A stretch of DNA of 64,000 nt from Burkholderiales bacterium (lineage in GTDB: Bacteria > Pseudomonadota > Gammaproteobacteria > Burkholderiales > Burkholderiaceae_C): contig JACPYV010000015.1 in assembly GCA_016195825.1 (NCBI GenBank), positions 1-64,000 of the forward strand, written 5' to 3'. Under the pieces are notes generated by a model. It had not been told where the DNA came from. It did no database searches and saw nothing but the letters and a program-made list of their open reading frames with translations. A program made the translations under genes and the position numbers. Shown here piece by piece: positions 16,755 to 25,764 of this stretch. Every line of letters begins with the position of its first letter. Positions within the stretch are counted from its first letter, which is position 1.

Positions 16755-17987
16755 TCAGCGCCCCATGGCCGCCTGGCCCAGGTTCCACAGCGGCAAGAAG
16801 ACGCCCAGGGCCAGCACCAGCACCAGCGCGCCGATGATGCCCAGCAGGATGGGCTCGATGGCGGCGGACAGCCCCTTGATGGCGTAGTCCGTCTCGCGTT
16901 CATACATCTGCGCGATCTCCGTCATCAGCGTGTCGAGCTCGCCGGTCTCCTCGCCCACTGCAATCATTTGCAGCACGATGGGCGTAAAGACCCCGGTTGC
17001 GGTTGCGCAACGCGAGATGCTCTCGCCGCGCTCGACGCCGTCGCGCATCTGCTCGATGCGGGCGCCGATGTAGGCGTTGTCCACGGTCTGTGCCACCACG
17101 GTCATCGCCTGGCTGATGGGCACGCCCGAGCTGCTGGCCAGCGCGAAGCTGCGTGCGAAGCGGGCCAGCGTGGCCTTCAGCACGATGTTGCCGGCGATGG
17201 GCAGACGAAGCTTGAAGCGGTCCCAGGTGTAGCGGCCGCCGGGCGTCGCAAGCCAGTTGCGCCAGGCCAAGGCGGCCCCAATGGCGCCAGCCACCACCAT
17301 GGGCCACCAGCGCACCGTCCAGCCTGAGAAGCCGAGCAGGATGCGCGTCATCAGCGGCAGCTCGCTCTTGAAATGGGCAAAGACTTCCGCGAACTTGGGC
17401 AACACGAAGAGGTTGATGACGACTAGCGCAATGCCCATCGCGATGATGACCATGGCCGGGTAGCGCAACGCCTGCTTGATGCGGGCACGGATGTCCAGCT
17501 CGAACTCCAGGTGCTCGGACAGGCGCTGGAAGACTTCGGTCAGCCGCCCGGTCAGCTCGCCCACGCGAGTCATCGCGATGAAAAAGGGGCTGAACACTGC
17601 CGGGTGGCGGGCAAAGGCGGTGGCCAGCTCGCGGCCCTGGTCCAGGCTGGCGCGCACGTCCTGCAGCAGGCTGACGATGCCGGGATGGCTGGTCGACGCC
17701 TCCAGGCCGGCCAGCGAGCGCAGGATGGGCACGCCGGCCTTCTGCAACGTGTACATCTGGCGCGTCAGCACCAGCGCGTCTTCCATCGTGATGGGTTTGG
17801 CGAGCAGGGCCTCCAGCCAGTTGCTGCCGCCGGCGACGCTGACAGCCTCGCTGGTGGCTTCGATGCTGACGGGCACGACGCCGCCGGCCATCAACTGGGC
17901 GGCGACGGCGTCACTGTTGATGGCGTCGACGATGCCTTCGACCAGCTCGCCGCGGCCGTTGCGTCCCTTGAAGGCGAAGTTGCTCAT
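16755..17987 (-). CDS. mshG: Pilus inner-membrane platform protein MshG (PilC/GspF family)
   Basis: Polytopic platform protein of 410 residues, normal for GspF/PilC. Two tandem T2SSF domains are seen: the first with LTRQMYTLQKAGVPILRSLAGLE, the second with FARSFALASSSGVPISQAM, each followed by GE-type motifs (TRVGELTGRL and IAVGEETGELD). Three membrane segments lie near residues 175-195, 225-245 and 375-395. The ATG at 17987 overlaps the second ATPase by ATGA. It converts ATPase motion into pilin insertion. Confidence 0.9.
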   Translation of the reverse strand: MSNFAFKGRNGRGELVEGIVDAINSDAVAAQLMAGGVVPVSIEATSEAVSVAGGSNWLEALLAKPITMEDALVLTRQMYTLQKAGVPILRSLAGLEASTSHPGIVSLLQDVRASLDQGRELATAFARHPAVFSPFFIAMTRVGELTGRLTEVFQRLSEHLEFELDIRARIKQALRYPAMVIIAMGIALVVINLFVLPKFAEVFAHFKSELPLMTRILLGFSGWTVRWWPMVVAGAIGAALAWRNWLATPGGRYTWDRFKLRLPIAGNIVLKATLARFARSFALASSSGVPISQAMTVVAQTVDNAYIGARIEQMRDGVERGESISRCATATGVFTPIVLQMIAVGEETGELDTLMTEIAQMYERETDYAIKGLSAAIEPILLGIIGALVLVLALGVFLPLWNLGQAAMGR

Positions 17988-19714
17988 TCAGCGTCCACGC
18001 TGATCCGCACCGCCTCGGCCAACGAGGTCTTGCCCTCTCGCACCAGCGCCAGGCTGCGGTCGGCCAGCGTGCGGCCCCTGAGCGAGCGGCGCGCGGCGGT
18101 CAGGAAGTCGCCGGCCTCGCTGCGTTGGATGGCCAGCGCCATGTCGGGGTCCAGCTCCAGCATCTCGTAGATGCCGCGCCGGCCCTGATAGCCCGTGCCA
18201 TTGCACTCGGCGCAGCCGCGCCCCTTGACGCTCTGCACCGGGCCGGCCGGCTCGCCGTTAAGTGTCAACACCTCGTTGATCCAGGCCTGCTCCTGCGGCG
18301 TGGCCAGGTGAGGCTCGGCGCAGTGCTTGCAGACGCCGCGCAGCAGCCGCTGGGCCAGCACGGCTTGGAGCGATGTGGCCACCATGAAGGGCGGCGCGCC
18401 CATATCTAGCAGGCGGAACGGCGTGGAAACGGTGTCCTTGGTGTGCAGCGTGGAAAGCAACAGGTGGCCCGTGATGGCGGCACGCAGGCCGATTTCGGCG
18501 GTCTCGGCGTCGCGCATCTCGCCCACCAGGATGACGTCGGGGTCCTGGCGCAGCGCCGCCCGCAGCACCCGGGCGAAGTCCAGCTCAATCTTGTCGTTGA
18601 CCTGCACCTGGGTCAGGCCCGGCAGGCGGTACTCGACCGGGTCCTCGACGGTGATGATCTTCTGCTGCTCGGCGTCGATCTCGGCCAAGGCGGCGTACAG
18701 CGTGGAGGTCTTGCCGGAGCCGGTGGGCCCGGTGACGAGAATCATGCCGGAGTCACGGCCCAGCAGCTCGCGGAAGCGCTTGAGCATGTCGTCCGGCATG
18801 CCGATATCGGCCAGGCGGCGCAGCGCCGAGCCCTGGCCCAGCAGGCGCATGACGACCGATTCACCGTACTGGCTGGGCATGGTGGACAGGCGCACGTCCA
18901 GCGTGCGGTCCGACAGGCGCAGCGTGAAGCGACCGTCCTGGGGCAGGCGCTTCTCAGAGATGTCGAGGCCCGCCATCAGCTTCAGGCGCTGGGCCAGCGC
19001 GGGGGCGATTCGCTTGTCGGCTTGCGTGAGGGTCTGCAACAGGCCGTCGACGCGGTTGCGGATCAGCAGCTCGCCTTCCTGCGGCTCGATGTGCACGTCA
19101 GACGCACCGGCACGCGTCGCGTCCTCGAACACCGACTGCAGCAGCCGCACGACCGGTGCGCCCTCTTGGCCGACGCTGGCCTGCAGCGCGCCGAAGTCCA
19201 CGGCGTCGCCAATGTCCTTCTCCAGAGCCTTGGCCAGGCCCGAGATCTCGTCGCTGCGGCGGTAGTGCTTGTCGTAGACGGCGGCGAGCTGGCTGTCGGC
19301 CACCACGGCCATGGCCAGGCGGCGCTTCAGGATCTTGGCCAGCTCGTCGAAGCCGAACAGGTCCAGCGGGTCGGCCATCGCCACCAACAACGTGTCGCCG
19401 CGCTCCTCAAGCACCAGCGCGCGAAAGCGCCGCGCCGGCGTCTCGGGCAGCAGGCGCACGAGGTCGGTCTTGAGCGGGAAGGTCTTCAGGTTGACGAAGG
19501 GCGCGCGCAGCTGGCGGGCCAGCACGTGCGCCAGCGCCTCCTCGGTGATGAGGTTGGCCTCGATAAGAATGCGGCCCAGCTTCTTGCCGGTGGCGCGCTG
19601 CAGCTCCAGCGCCTGGCCCAACTGCTCGGCCGAGATCAACTGCTGCTCGACGAGGACGTCACCCAGGCGAAGCTTGGGGCGGGGGGCGGCGGCGGTCTCT
19701 GCTGGCTCGGTCAT
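17984..19714 (-). CDS. MshE-like pilus ATPase, second copy (two-motif MshEN)
   Basis: GspE/PilB-family ATPase of 576 residues. The N-terminus carries the canonical two-motif MshEN cyclic-di-GMP domain: RLGDVLVEQQLISAEQL (from about R16) and KLGRILIEANLITEEAL 29 residues later. Catalytic core: Walker A GPTGSGKTSTLY, Asp box and His box regions, and a C-terminal zinc site CKHC...CAECNGTGYQGRRG. I start at ATG 19714, overlapping the first ATPase by ATGA; a longer reading would lie inside that gene. Either this or the 844-residue ATPase could be the motor; both look catalytically intact. Confidence 0.85.
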   Translation of the reverse strand: MTEPAETAAAPRPKLRLGDVLVEQQLISAEQLGQALELQRATGKKLGRILIEANLITEEALAHVLARQLRAPFVNLKTFPLKTDLVRLLPETPARRFRALVLEERGDTLLVAMADPLDLFGFDELAKILKRRLAMAVVADSQLAAVYDKHYRRSDEISGLAKALEKDIGDAVDFGALQASVGQEGAPVVRLLQSVFEDATRAGASDVHIEPQEGELLIRNRVDGLLQTLTQADKRIAPALAQRLKLMAGLDISEKRLPQDGRFTLRLSDRTLDVRLSTMPSQYGESVVMRLLGQGSALRRLADIGMPDDMLKRFRELLGRDSGMILVTGPTGSGKTSTLYAALAEIDAEQQKIITVEDPVEYRLPGLTQVQVNDKIELDFARVLRAALRQDPDVILVGEMRDAETAEIGLRAAITGHLLLSTLHTKDTVSTPFRLLDMGAPPFMVATSLQAVLAQRLLRGVCKHCAEPHLATPQEQAWINEVLTLNGEPAGPVQSVKGRGCAECNGTGYQGRRGIYEMLELDPDMALAIQRSEAGDFLTAARRSLRGRTLADRSLALVREGKTSLAEAVRISVDAE

Positions 19715-22245
19715 GCGTTGCTGGTCGCGTGGACTTCCGAAAGGGTGGTCAGGCCTTGCAGCACCTTCAAGATGCCATCCTGCCGCAGCGACCGCATACC
19801 CTCGGCCAGCGCAGCCTGTTGCAGCTCCTCGGCGCGGGAGCCGGTCTGGATGAGGCGACGCAGGTTCTTGGACACGGTCAGCAGTTCGTGCAAGCCTGCG
19901 CGGCCTTTGAAGCCGGTGCCGCCGCAGGCCGGACAGCCGGGGCTGGTGAACTTCATCAGCCGGCCGTCCTTGCCGTGATTCTTGATCCACTCCGCAGTCA
20001 GCGTCAGCCTGCCTGGCCGCGCATCAGCCGGGAAAACGTGCAGATAGTCATCCAGCAGCTCGCCCAGTTCGGCCTCGCTCATCGGCTCGGCCGTCTGGCA
20101 CGAGGGGCAGGACCGTCGAACCAGCCGCTGGGCCAGCACAGCCAGCAGGGAGTCGGCGAAGTTGAACGGGTCCATGCCCATGTCCAGCAGCCGCGTGATG
20201 GTTTCGGGCGCGCTGTTGGTGTGCAGCGTGGACAGCACCAGGTGGCCGGTCAGCGAGGCCTCAACGGCGATCTCGGCCGTCTCCTGGTCACGGATTTCGC
20301 CGACCATGATGACGTCGGGGTCAGCGCGCAGGAAGGCACGCAGTGCCTTGGCGAAGGTCCAGTCGATCTTGGGATTCACCTGGACCTGGCGCAGGCCGGC
20401 CTGGGTGATTTCGATGGGATCCTCGGCGGTCCAGATCTTGCGATCGGCCGTGTTGATATGGCTGAGAGCGGAGTGCAGCGTGGTCGTCTTGCCGGAGCCC
20501 GTGGGCCCCACACACAGCACCATGCCGTAGGGCCGCGAGACGGCCGCCTGCAGCGCCGCGAGGTTGGCCGGGGTCAGGCCGATGCGCTCCAGCGGGATGG
20601 GCCGGCTGGAGGCCAGCAGCCGCATGACGACGTCTTCCAGGCTGTTGTTGGTCGGGATGGTAGCGACGCGCAGCTCCAGCTTGTGCTGCGACGAGAAGCG
20701 CGCGAAGTTGATCTTGCCGTCTTGCGGCTTACGGCGCTCCGAGATGTCGAGGTCGCACATGATCTTGATGCGCGCGATCATCGCGTTGCGGTAGGTGTGC
20801 GGCAGCTCCAGGTAGGGCTGCAGCACGCCATCGCGGCGGAAGCGGATCTTGAGCTTTTCGCGCCCCGGATAGGTCTCGATGTGGATGTCGGACACGCCCT
20901 GGTTGTGCGCCTCGATGATCATGGAATTGATCAGCCGCACCAGCGAGTTGTCGCTCTGCTCGATGGGAGACTCGTCCTCCTTGCTGGTGCGCTCGCTGCT
21001 GTCGCGCTCCAGGCTCTCGATGAGCTTGTTGGAGCTCTCCAGCGAGAAGTCGGGCGTGAAGTCCGGCAGCGGGTCGGTGTTGCTGCGTGGCAAGGCCTCG
21101 GCACCGTAGCGGTCGAAGGTGCTCGGGATGGCGAACTGCAGCGTGCCCAGCTTGGTCAGCGTGGGCACGACCTTGAGCTGGGTGATGAACTCGACCTCGT
21201 CGAGGGCGTCACGCCGGGTCGGGTCTTCCATCGCGACCACCAGACGGCCGTCGCGCAGAACCAGCGGCAGCACCTCGAGCCGCTTGGCCACGGCGTGAGG
21301 CAGCTTGCGCACCGCATCGGGCTCGATGGCGAAGTTCTCGACGTCCACGACCGGATAGCCCATCTTGCGCGCCAGCGCCGACTGCAGCTGCGCACGGCTG
21401 ATGATGCCCTTGCGCACCAGCAGCTCGCCCAACGGCACCGAGCGGTCATCGCGCTGCTGCACCAAGGCCACTTCCAGCTGCGCCTGCGTCACCAGGTCCA
21501 GCGCCAGCAAGGCTTCGCCGATGCGCACCATGGGCATACGGGCCTGCTGCTCGATGGCCTGCAGCAGTTGGTCCGCCGTGACGATCTGCTGCTCAACGAG
21601 GATGTCGCCGACGCGCTTCTGACGCAGGCCGGTCTGCTCGATGGCAGCGGTCGCCAGCTGCTCCTGCGTGACGAGCTGGTCCTTCAGCAGCAAGTCGCCG
21701 ATGCGTTCGCCGATCTCAAAATGCGACAGCACCTCGCGCGGCACGAAGACGCGCCGCACCGAGTCGTCGCTGTCGGACAGCGGCGGGAACAGGAACAGGC
21801 CCAGCTTGTCGTGCTGGTGGCCGATGGTCACGCCTTTGAGCTCGTCGCCACCGTTGAAGACGATGCGGAAGTCGGTGCGCGGGCGCTGGTCCACGCTCAG
21901 CACTGCGTTCACGTCGCTCTCGTCGCGTGGCGCCACCACCAGCGGGCGCATCACCTTGATGGCACGGAACTGGCTGAACTTCAACGGCATGCCGTTTCGC
22001 GCAGGCGGCACGTTGATCTGAACGATGCGCTCGCCCGCATCGAGCATCAGCACTTGGCCGCTGCTGCGGCTGTTGTTCAGCCCCAGGATCTCGCAGGCCT
22101 CGGGGCCTCGCTGCACCTGTGGTTGAGGGTAGGCGGCGTAGGGCGGCGTGGGCCAGAGGAAACCCGGCACCTGGGCTCCCGGACCGGCGGCGGCGGGGTC
22201 GGCGTCGCGATGCGGCCAGGGCAGGGGCTGGGACGGGTCATTCAT
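19711..22245 (-). CDS. mshE: MshE-like pilus ATPase with four tandem MshEN motifs
   Basis: Hexameric motor ATPase of 844 residues, about 250 longer than the second copy. The extra N-terminus holds a unique region (1-175), then four cyclic-di-GMP-type MshEN half-motifs at exact 30-residue spacing: RIGDLLLKDQLVT (181), RVGDILVEQQIVT (211), RIGEALLALDLVT (241) and PLGELLVRKGIIS (271). A Ser/Glu-rich linker (about 385-432) leads to the catalytic core with SDIHIETYPGREKLKIRFR, Walker A GPTGSGKTTTL (about 580), ADPDVIMVGEIRDQETAEI and a CPSC...CPACGGTGF zinc site. First gene of the operon; only a weak -10 (CATAAT, 22272-22277 on the minus strand) is seen upstream. Confidence 0.87.
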   Translation of the reverse strand: MNDPSQPLPWPHRDADPAAAGPGAQVPGFLWPTPPYAAYPQPQVQRGPEACEILGLNNSRSSGQVLMLDAGERIVQINVPPARNGMPLKFSQFRAIKVMRPLVVAPRDESDVNAVLSVDQRPRTDFRIVFNGGDELKGVTIGHQHDKLGLFLFPPLSDSDDSVRRVFVPREVLSHFEIGERIGDLLLKDQLVTQEQLATAAIEQTGLRQKRVGDILVEQQIVTADQLLQAIEQQARMPMVRIGEALLALDLVTQAQLEVALVQQRDDRSVPLGELLVRKGIISRAQLQSALARKMGYPVVDVENFAIEPDAVRKLPHAVAKRLEVLPLVLRDGRLVVAMEDPTRRDALDEVEFITQLKVVPTLTKLGTLQFAIPSTFDRYGAEALPRSNTDPLPDFTPDFSLESSNKLIESLERDSSERTSKEDESPIEQSDNSLVRLINSMIIEAHNQGVSDIHIETYPGREKLKIRFRRDGVLQPYLELPHTYRNAMIARIKIMCDLDISERRKPQDGKINFARFSSQHKLELRVATIPTNNSLEDVVMRLLASSRPIPLERIGLTPANLAALQAAVSRPYGMVLCVGPTGSGKTTTLHSALSHINTADRKIWTAEDPIEITQAGLRQVQVNPKIDWTFAKALRAFLRADPDVIMVGEIRDQETAEIAVEASLTGHLVLSTLHTNSAPETITRLLDMGMDPFNFADSLLAVLAQRLVRRSCPSCQTAEPMSEAELGELLDDYLHVFPADARPGRLTLTAEWIKNHGKDGRLMKFTSPGCPACGGTGFKGRAGLHELLTVSKNLRRLIQTGSRAEELQQAALAEGMRSLRQDGILKVLQGLTTLSEVHATSNA

Positions 22246-22397
22246 GGGCGGCGGCGGGCTGAAGTGCGCCGATTATGGAGTCGGGTCGCGGGCGCACCGG
22301 CCCGGAAAAGCAACCAATACACCCGGCAGGTCAGCGCGGGCGCGGGCCATGTTTCGATGGGGACGGCAGCAGGCAGGCAGAACAGGACAATGACGGC
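22246..22397. promoter_or_regulatory. Divergent spacer between the MSHA operon and pcp
   Basis: A 152-base spacer from which the pilus operon (minus) and pcp (plus) are both expected to be transcribed. On the minus strand CATAAT (22277-22272) could be a -10 but has no good -35 at 17 bases. On the plus strand ACAGGACA (22383-22390) lies shortly before the pcp ATG and can serve as ribosome site. No palindrome or operator stood out. Confidence 0.3.
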
Positions 22398-23051
22398 ATG
22401 AACATCCTGCTCACCGGCTTCGAGCCCTTCGGCGGCGAGGCGATCAACCCGTCTTGGGAAGTGGCCCGGGCGCTGAACGACCAGGTTATTGCCGGCGCGA
22501 CCGTGCATGCGCGCTGCCTGCCGACGACCTTCGGCGGCGCTCCCCAAGCGCTGGCCGACGCGTTGTCTATCGTGCGACCCGGCCTGGTGATCGCGCTGGG
22601 CATGGCCAGCGGGCGCAGCGAAATCTCCATCGAGCGCGTGGCCGTAAACCTGATCGACGCGCGCATCGCCGACAACGCCAACGAGCGCCCGCAGGACCTG
22701 CCCGTGCGGGACGAGGCACCTGCTGCCTATTTCTCGACGCTGCCAATCAAGGCCATGCGCGACGCGCTGCGTGCCGCCGGCCACCCCGCAGGGCTGTCGC
22801 TGAGCGCTGGGGCCTTCGTGTGCAATCAGGTGTTCTTCGAACTGCAACACCAGCTCGTAGGCCGTGGCATCCCCAGCGGCTTCATCCATGTGCCGGCGCT
22901 GCCCGAGCAGGCGGCACGCGTGCAGCCGACGGTGCCCAGCATGGGCCTGGCCGCGCAGATCGACGCCATCCGGCTGGCACTGGCCGTTGCGTTGGACGGT
23001 GGGGAATCGCTGGCCAGGACGCTGCCCGATGAGGGCGCACCGACGAGCTGA
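22398..23051 (+). CDS. pcp: Pyroglutamyl-peptidase I
   Basis: Cysteine peptidase of 217 residues that removes N-terminal pyroglutamate. MNILLTGFEPFGGEAINPSW is the classical N-terminus, and the catalytic triad is visible as Glu in ASGRSEISIERVAVN, Cys in SAGAFVCNQVFF and His in GFIHVPALPEQ. The start is ATG 22398; the longer open frame upstream lacks these features. Cytoplasmic, monocistronic: its stop is one base from the convergent anti-sigma gene. Confidence 0.92.
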   Translation: MNILLTGFEPFGGEAINPSWEVARALNDQVIAGATVHARCLPTTFGGAPQALADALSIVRPGLVIALGMASGRSEISIERVAVNLIDARIADNANERPQDLPVRDEAPAAYFSTLPIKAMRDALRAAGHPAGLSLSAGAFVCNQVFFELQHQLVGRGIPSGFIHVPALPEQAARVQPTVPSMGLAAQIDAIRLALAVALDGGESLARTLPDEGAPTS

Positions 23052-23052
23052 G

Positions 23053-23250
23053 TCACTCCTCAGCGGAGTATTTGCGCCAGCGTGCGCTGGCCTGGCGCAT
23101 CAGCTGCACCTGGCGGGCAAAACGGCGGCAGTTGCCGCAGATGCGGTGGTGCAGTCGCAGCGACAGCCGCTCGCTCAGCGGCATGCCGCGGTCTTCGGCC
23201 TGCAGCATGATCTGCGTGGCCTCGCGGCAGGTGATCTTCAGCTTGATCAA
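23053..23250 (-). CDS. Zinc-finger anti-sigma factor (zf-HC2 type)
   Basis: Small protein of 65 residues starting at a TTG (23250) with a strong GGAGGAG ribosome site and overlapping the sigma factor stop as TTGA, which fixes this unusual start. It has ITCREATQIM near the N-terminus and the ZAS motif HHRICGNC (H-X3-C-X2-C), the zinc site by which such proteins bind and inhibit ECF sigma factors. No membrane segment is present, so it is soluble and may respond to metal or thiol stress. It controls the sigma factor encoded just upstream. Confidence 0.8.
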   Translation of the reverse strand: MIKLKITCREATQIMLQAEDRGMPLSERLSLRLHHRICGNCRRFARQVQLMRQASARWRKYSAEE

Positions 23251-23837
23251 GTCGCTCCTCCAGCGGATGCGGCGCCAAACCAGCCGGCCTGAAGACAGTC
23301 CCTCAGCCTGAGCCGGGCCCGGTGCAGCATGACCCACAAGTTGGTCGGCGAGATCGCCAGTTCCTTACAAATTTCGTCGGACTCCAGCTCCAGCCACTCG
23401 CGCATCATGAAGAGCCGACCCTGCTGGCCCGGCAACTTCTCGACGCAGGCTTCCAGCACCTTCATGAAGTCCATCTGGCGCAGCACGTCCTCGGGATTGC
23501 CCCAGTCGTGCTGGGTCTCGCGCCAGTGGCCGTCGCTGGCAAAAAGCAGGTCGTCCAGGTCCTCGCCGTCGTCGCTGCTGGCCGTCGTCGAGAGCTCGCG
23601 ACTGTTCTTGCGGATCTGGTCGATGAGCTTGTGCTTGAGGATGCCGATGAGCCAGGTCTTAAGCTGGCTGGCGCCGGCGAAGGCCTGGGGTTTTTCCAGT
23701 GCGGCCAGCAGCGCCTCGGACACGGCGTCTTCGGCCCAGGCGGCGTTGCGCAGCTGCAGCCGCGCATATTTCAGCAAGGCCGGGCGCAGCGCTTCGATCT
23801 GGCGACAGTAGTCCGCTGAGGCAGAAGTGACGGTCAT
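23247..23837 (-). CDS. ECF RNA polymerase sigma factor of the bufferin locus
   Basis: Sigma-70 family protein of 196 residues. Region 2 (about 15-85) includes [20 protein letters not shown] and [18 protein letters not shown]; region 4 (about 130-180) has [20 protein letters not shown] and the helix-turn-helix [20 protein letters not shown], where [10 protein letters not shown] contacts the -35 element. It is divergent from bufA over a 100-base spacer and cotranscribed with a zinc-finger anti-sigma. By analogy with similar loci it should direct the bufferin operon and itself; that is inference. Confidence 0.88.
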   Translation of the reverse strand: MTVTSASADYCRQIEALRPALLKYARLQLRNAAWAEDAVSEALLAALEKPQAFAGASQLKTWLIGILKHKLIDQIRKNSRELSTTASSDDGEDLDDLLFASDGHWRETQHDWGNPEDVLRQMDFMKVLEACVEKLPGQQGRLFMMREWLELESDEICKELAISPTNLWVMLHRARLRLRDCLQAGWFGAASAGGAT

Positions 23838-23850
23838 GGCGGCGGGCAGT

Positions 23851-23884
23851 GTAAGGAGTTGGCAGTGTCTTGCGACTTCGTTCT
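23851..23884 (+). promoter_or_regulatory. Candidate ECF promoter for the bufferin operon
   Basis: In the 100-base spacer before bufA, a TGTAAGG element (23850-23856) is followed at 16 to 22 bases by CGACTT (23873) and CGTTCT (23879), which resembles -35/-10 pairs of ECF sigma factors of this type. Spacing is ambiguous and no transcript start is known, so this is a proposal. The ribosome site of bufA is GGAGA at about 23926-23930. Confidence 0.3.
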
Positions 23885-23937
23885 CGCCGCCGCATCATCG
23901 GCCGCCTTTCACCTCCCAACCTTTTGGAGAACTGTCC

Positions 23938-24201
23938 ATGAAGACCCAAGCCCTCGTGTCCTCGGCCCTGGCCGCCGCCCTGTCCCTCGGCGTTGTCGCC
24001 CAAGCCCAGGCGGCCGACGCCGCCAAGGAGAAGTGCTACGGCATCGCCAAAGCTGGCCAGAACGACTGCGCCACTACCAACGGCAGCCATTCCTGCGCCG
24101 GCCAATCCAAGGCCGACAAGGACGCCAACGAATGGAAGTACGTCGCCAAGGGCACCTGCGAGAAGGAAGGCGGCACGACCAAAGCACCCGCCAAGAAGTG
24201 A
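23938..24201 (+). CDS. bufA: Bufferin precursor (DUF2282, BufA1-like)
   Basis: Precursor peptide of 87 residues. Sec signal ([20 protein letters not shown], cleavage near AQA-ADAA) and a short mature part with four cysteines in the fixed arrangement [26 protein letters not shown] and [11 protein letters not shown]2282 peptides of this kind are bufferins: RiPPs whose cysteines are converted to thiooxazole-type heterocycles by a DUF692 enzyme and which chelate copper or other metals in the periplasm. The DUF692 and DUF2063 genes follow immediately. Modification and metal are inferred from family and context. Confidence 0.88.
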   Translation: MKTQALVSSALAAALSLGVVAQAQAADAAKEKCYGIAKAGQNDCATTNGSHSCAGQSKADKDANEWKYVAKGTCEKEGGTTKAPAKK

Positions 24202-24205
24202 CAGC

Positions 24206-25066
24206 TTGACCACCACGAACCCCGCGCCAGCCTCGCCCTGCGTGGGCATAGGTTGGCGCCAGCCGCACTATGAGACCCTGCTGGCCGAGCGCCCGGCGCT
24301 CGGGTTCATCGAGGTCCATTCCGAAAACTTCTTCGCTGACGGCGGCGTGACGCTGGCGGTGCTGGAGGCGGGCCGCGCGGCCTATGACCTCAGCCTGCAC
24401 GGCGTAGGCCTGGCGCTGGGTTCGGCGGCAGGGTTGGACGACTGGCACCTGCAGCGTCTGGCCCGCCTGGTCGAGCGCGTGCAGCCGCGCTGGGTGTCGG
24501 ACCACGCCTGCTTCGCCCGCGTAGGCTCGGGCCTGCACGCAGCGGACCTGCTGCCCATCCCGTTCACCGACGAATCCCTCGCGCTGATGGTGACCCATGT
24601 CCAGCAGGTGCAGGAGCGTCTGGGCCGGCCCATGCTGGTCGAGAACATCAGCGCCTACGTCGGCTGGGCCGGCCCGGGTCAGGACACGCTGGCCGAACCC
24701 GAGTTCTTCAACGCGCTGACGCAGCGCAGCGGCTGTGGCCTGCTGCTTGACGTCAACAACCTCTTCGTCAACGCCCGCAACGCCGGCAATGGGCCCGAGA
24801 CTGCGGCGCGCGAGGCGGTGCGGTGGGTGGACGCGGTGCGCCACGGCAGCGTCGGCGAGATCCACCTGGCCGGCCACTGCGAGCAGGAGGATGGCCTGGT
24901 CATCGACGACCACGGCAGCCGCGTGCGCGACGAGGTCTGGCGCGTCTACGAACACGCGATCCGGCGCCTCGGCCCGGTGCCGACCTTGATCGAATGGGAC
25001 ACGGCTGTGCCGGACCTGGGCGTGCTGCTGGGCGAGAGTCAGCGGGCACGGGCGGTGCAGGCATGA
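24206..25066 (+). CDS. bufB: DUF692 (MNIO) bufferin-modifying enzyme BufB
   Basis: TIM-barrel multinuclear non-heme iron oxidase of about 286 residues. Metal ligand regions are visible in order: [62 protein letters not shown] and IEWDTAVP. It should oxidise cysteines of the preceding bufferin. The start is uncertain: the TTG at 24206, 4 bases after bufA, is listed; a GTG at 24242 is the alternative and still leaves the whole barrel. It overlaps the next gene by ATGA. Confidence 0.88.
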   Translation: MTTTNPAPASPCVGIGWRQPHYETLLAERPALGFIEVHSENFFADGGVTLAVLEAGRAAYDLSLHGVGLALGSAAGLDDWHLQRLARLVERVQPRWVSDHACFARVGSGLHAADLLPIPFTDESLALMVTHVQQVQERLGRPMLVENISAYVGWAGPGQDTLAEPEFFNALTQRSGCGLLLDVNNLFVNARNAGNGPETAAREAVRWVDAVRHGSVGEIHLAGHCEQEDGLVIDDHGSRVRDEVWRVYEHAIRRLGPVPTLIEWDTAVPDLGVLLGESQRARAVQA

Positions 25067-25764
25067 AGGCCCAGCAGCAGGCCTTCGTCGACGCGCTGCT
25101 GGGCCGTGGCGACGCGCCACCGGGCCTGACCGACGCCGAGCGCGGCCTGGCGGCCTACCGCAACAACCTGAGGGCGCTGTCGGCGCAGGCGCTGACCGTG
25201 CCGTTCACGCGGCTGCGCGAGGAACTCGGCGAGGACGAGTTCGCGTCGCTGGCCTGGACATTCTGGCGTGCCCATCCGCCCGAGTGCGGCGATCTGGGGC
25301 AGTGGGGCGGGGCACTCGAGGGCTTCCTGCTCGAACGCGCGGGCGCTGAATCCGGCCTGCCTGACATCGCCCGGCTTGACTGGGCGCTGCACCGGGCCGA
25401 GCGCGCGCTGGACACCACGCTGGACGCCGACTCGCTGGCGCTGCTGGGCACCACGTCACCCGACGGGCTGTGGCTGCAGTTGCGCCCGGGCGTGGGCTTG
25501 CTGGCGCAGCAGGGTGGCCATGTGCTGGTCTGGCGCCAGGGCTGGCGTGGGCGCTGGCAGGCGCTGGCGGCGACCGAGGCGGTGTTTGTGCAGGCCGTTC
25601 TGGATGACGTGAATCTTGCCGCCGCCCTGGAGGCCACCACATTGAAAGGTTACGGCGACGAAATCGACTTTGACTTCGCCGCCTGGCTGCAAGCCGCGCT
25701 GCACAACACCTGGCTGCAAGCGGTCAGGTCGACGCCATCCACGCACAGGACCCTGACCCCATGA
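25063..25764 (+). CDS. bufC: DUF2063 bufferin partner protein BufC
   Basis: Protein of 233 residues with an N-terminal DUF2063-like helical domain ([53 protein letters not shown]) followed by a winged, beta-rich C-terminal part. In bufferin systems this protein is the partner (RRE-bearing) that presents the precursor to the DUF692 enzyme. ATG at 25063 overlaps bufB and its stop overlaps the DoxX gene, both as ATGA, so stoichiometric production is likely. Confidence 0.82.
   Translation: MKAQQQAFVDALLGRGDAPPGLTDAERGLAAYRNNLRALSAQALTVPFTRLREELGEDEFASLAWTFWRAHPPECGDLGQWGGALEGFLLERAGAESGLPDIARLDWALHRAERALDTTLDADSLALLGTTSPDGLWLQLRPGVGLLAQQGGHVLVWRQGWRGRWQALAATEAVFVQAVLDDVNLAAALEATTLKGYGDEIDFDFAAWLQAALHNTWLQAVRSTPSTHRTLTP

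Noticed and set aside
18443-19978. Plus-strand frame opposite the second ATPase
   Set aside because: Shadow composition and no start signal; the opposite strand has clear MshEN and zinc motifs.
19729-22401. Plus-strand open frame opposite the first pilus ATPase
   Set aside because: Arg/Gln/His-rich antisense composition without motifs; the minus strand encodes an intact Walker A ATPase.
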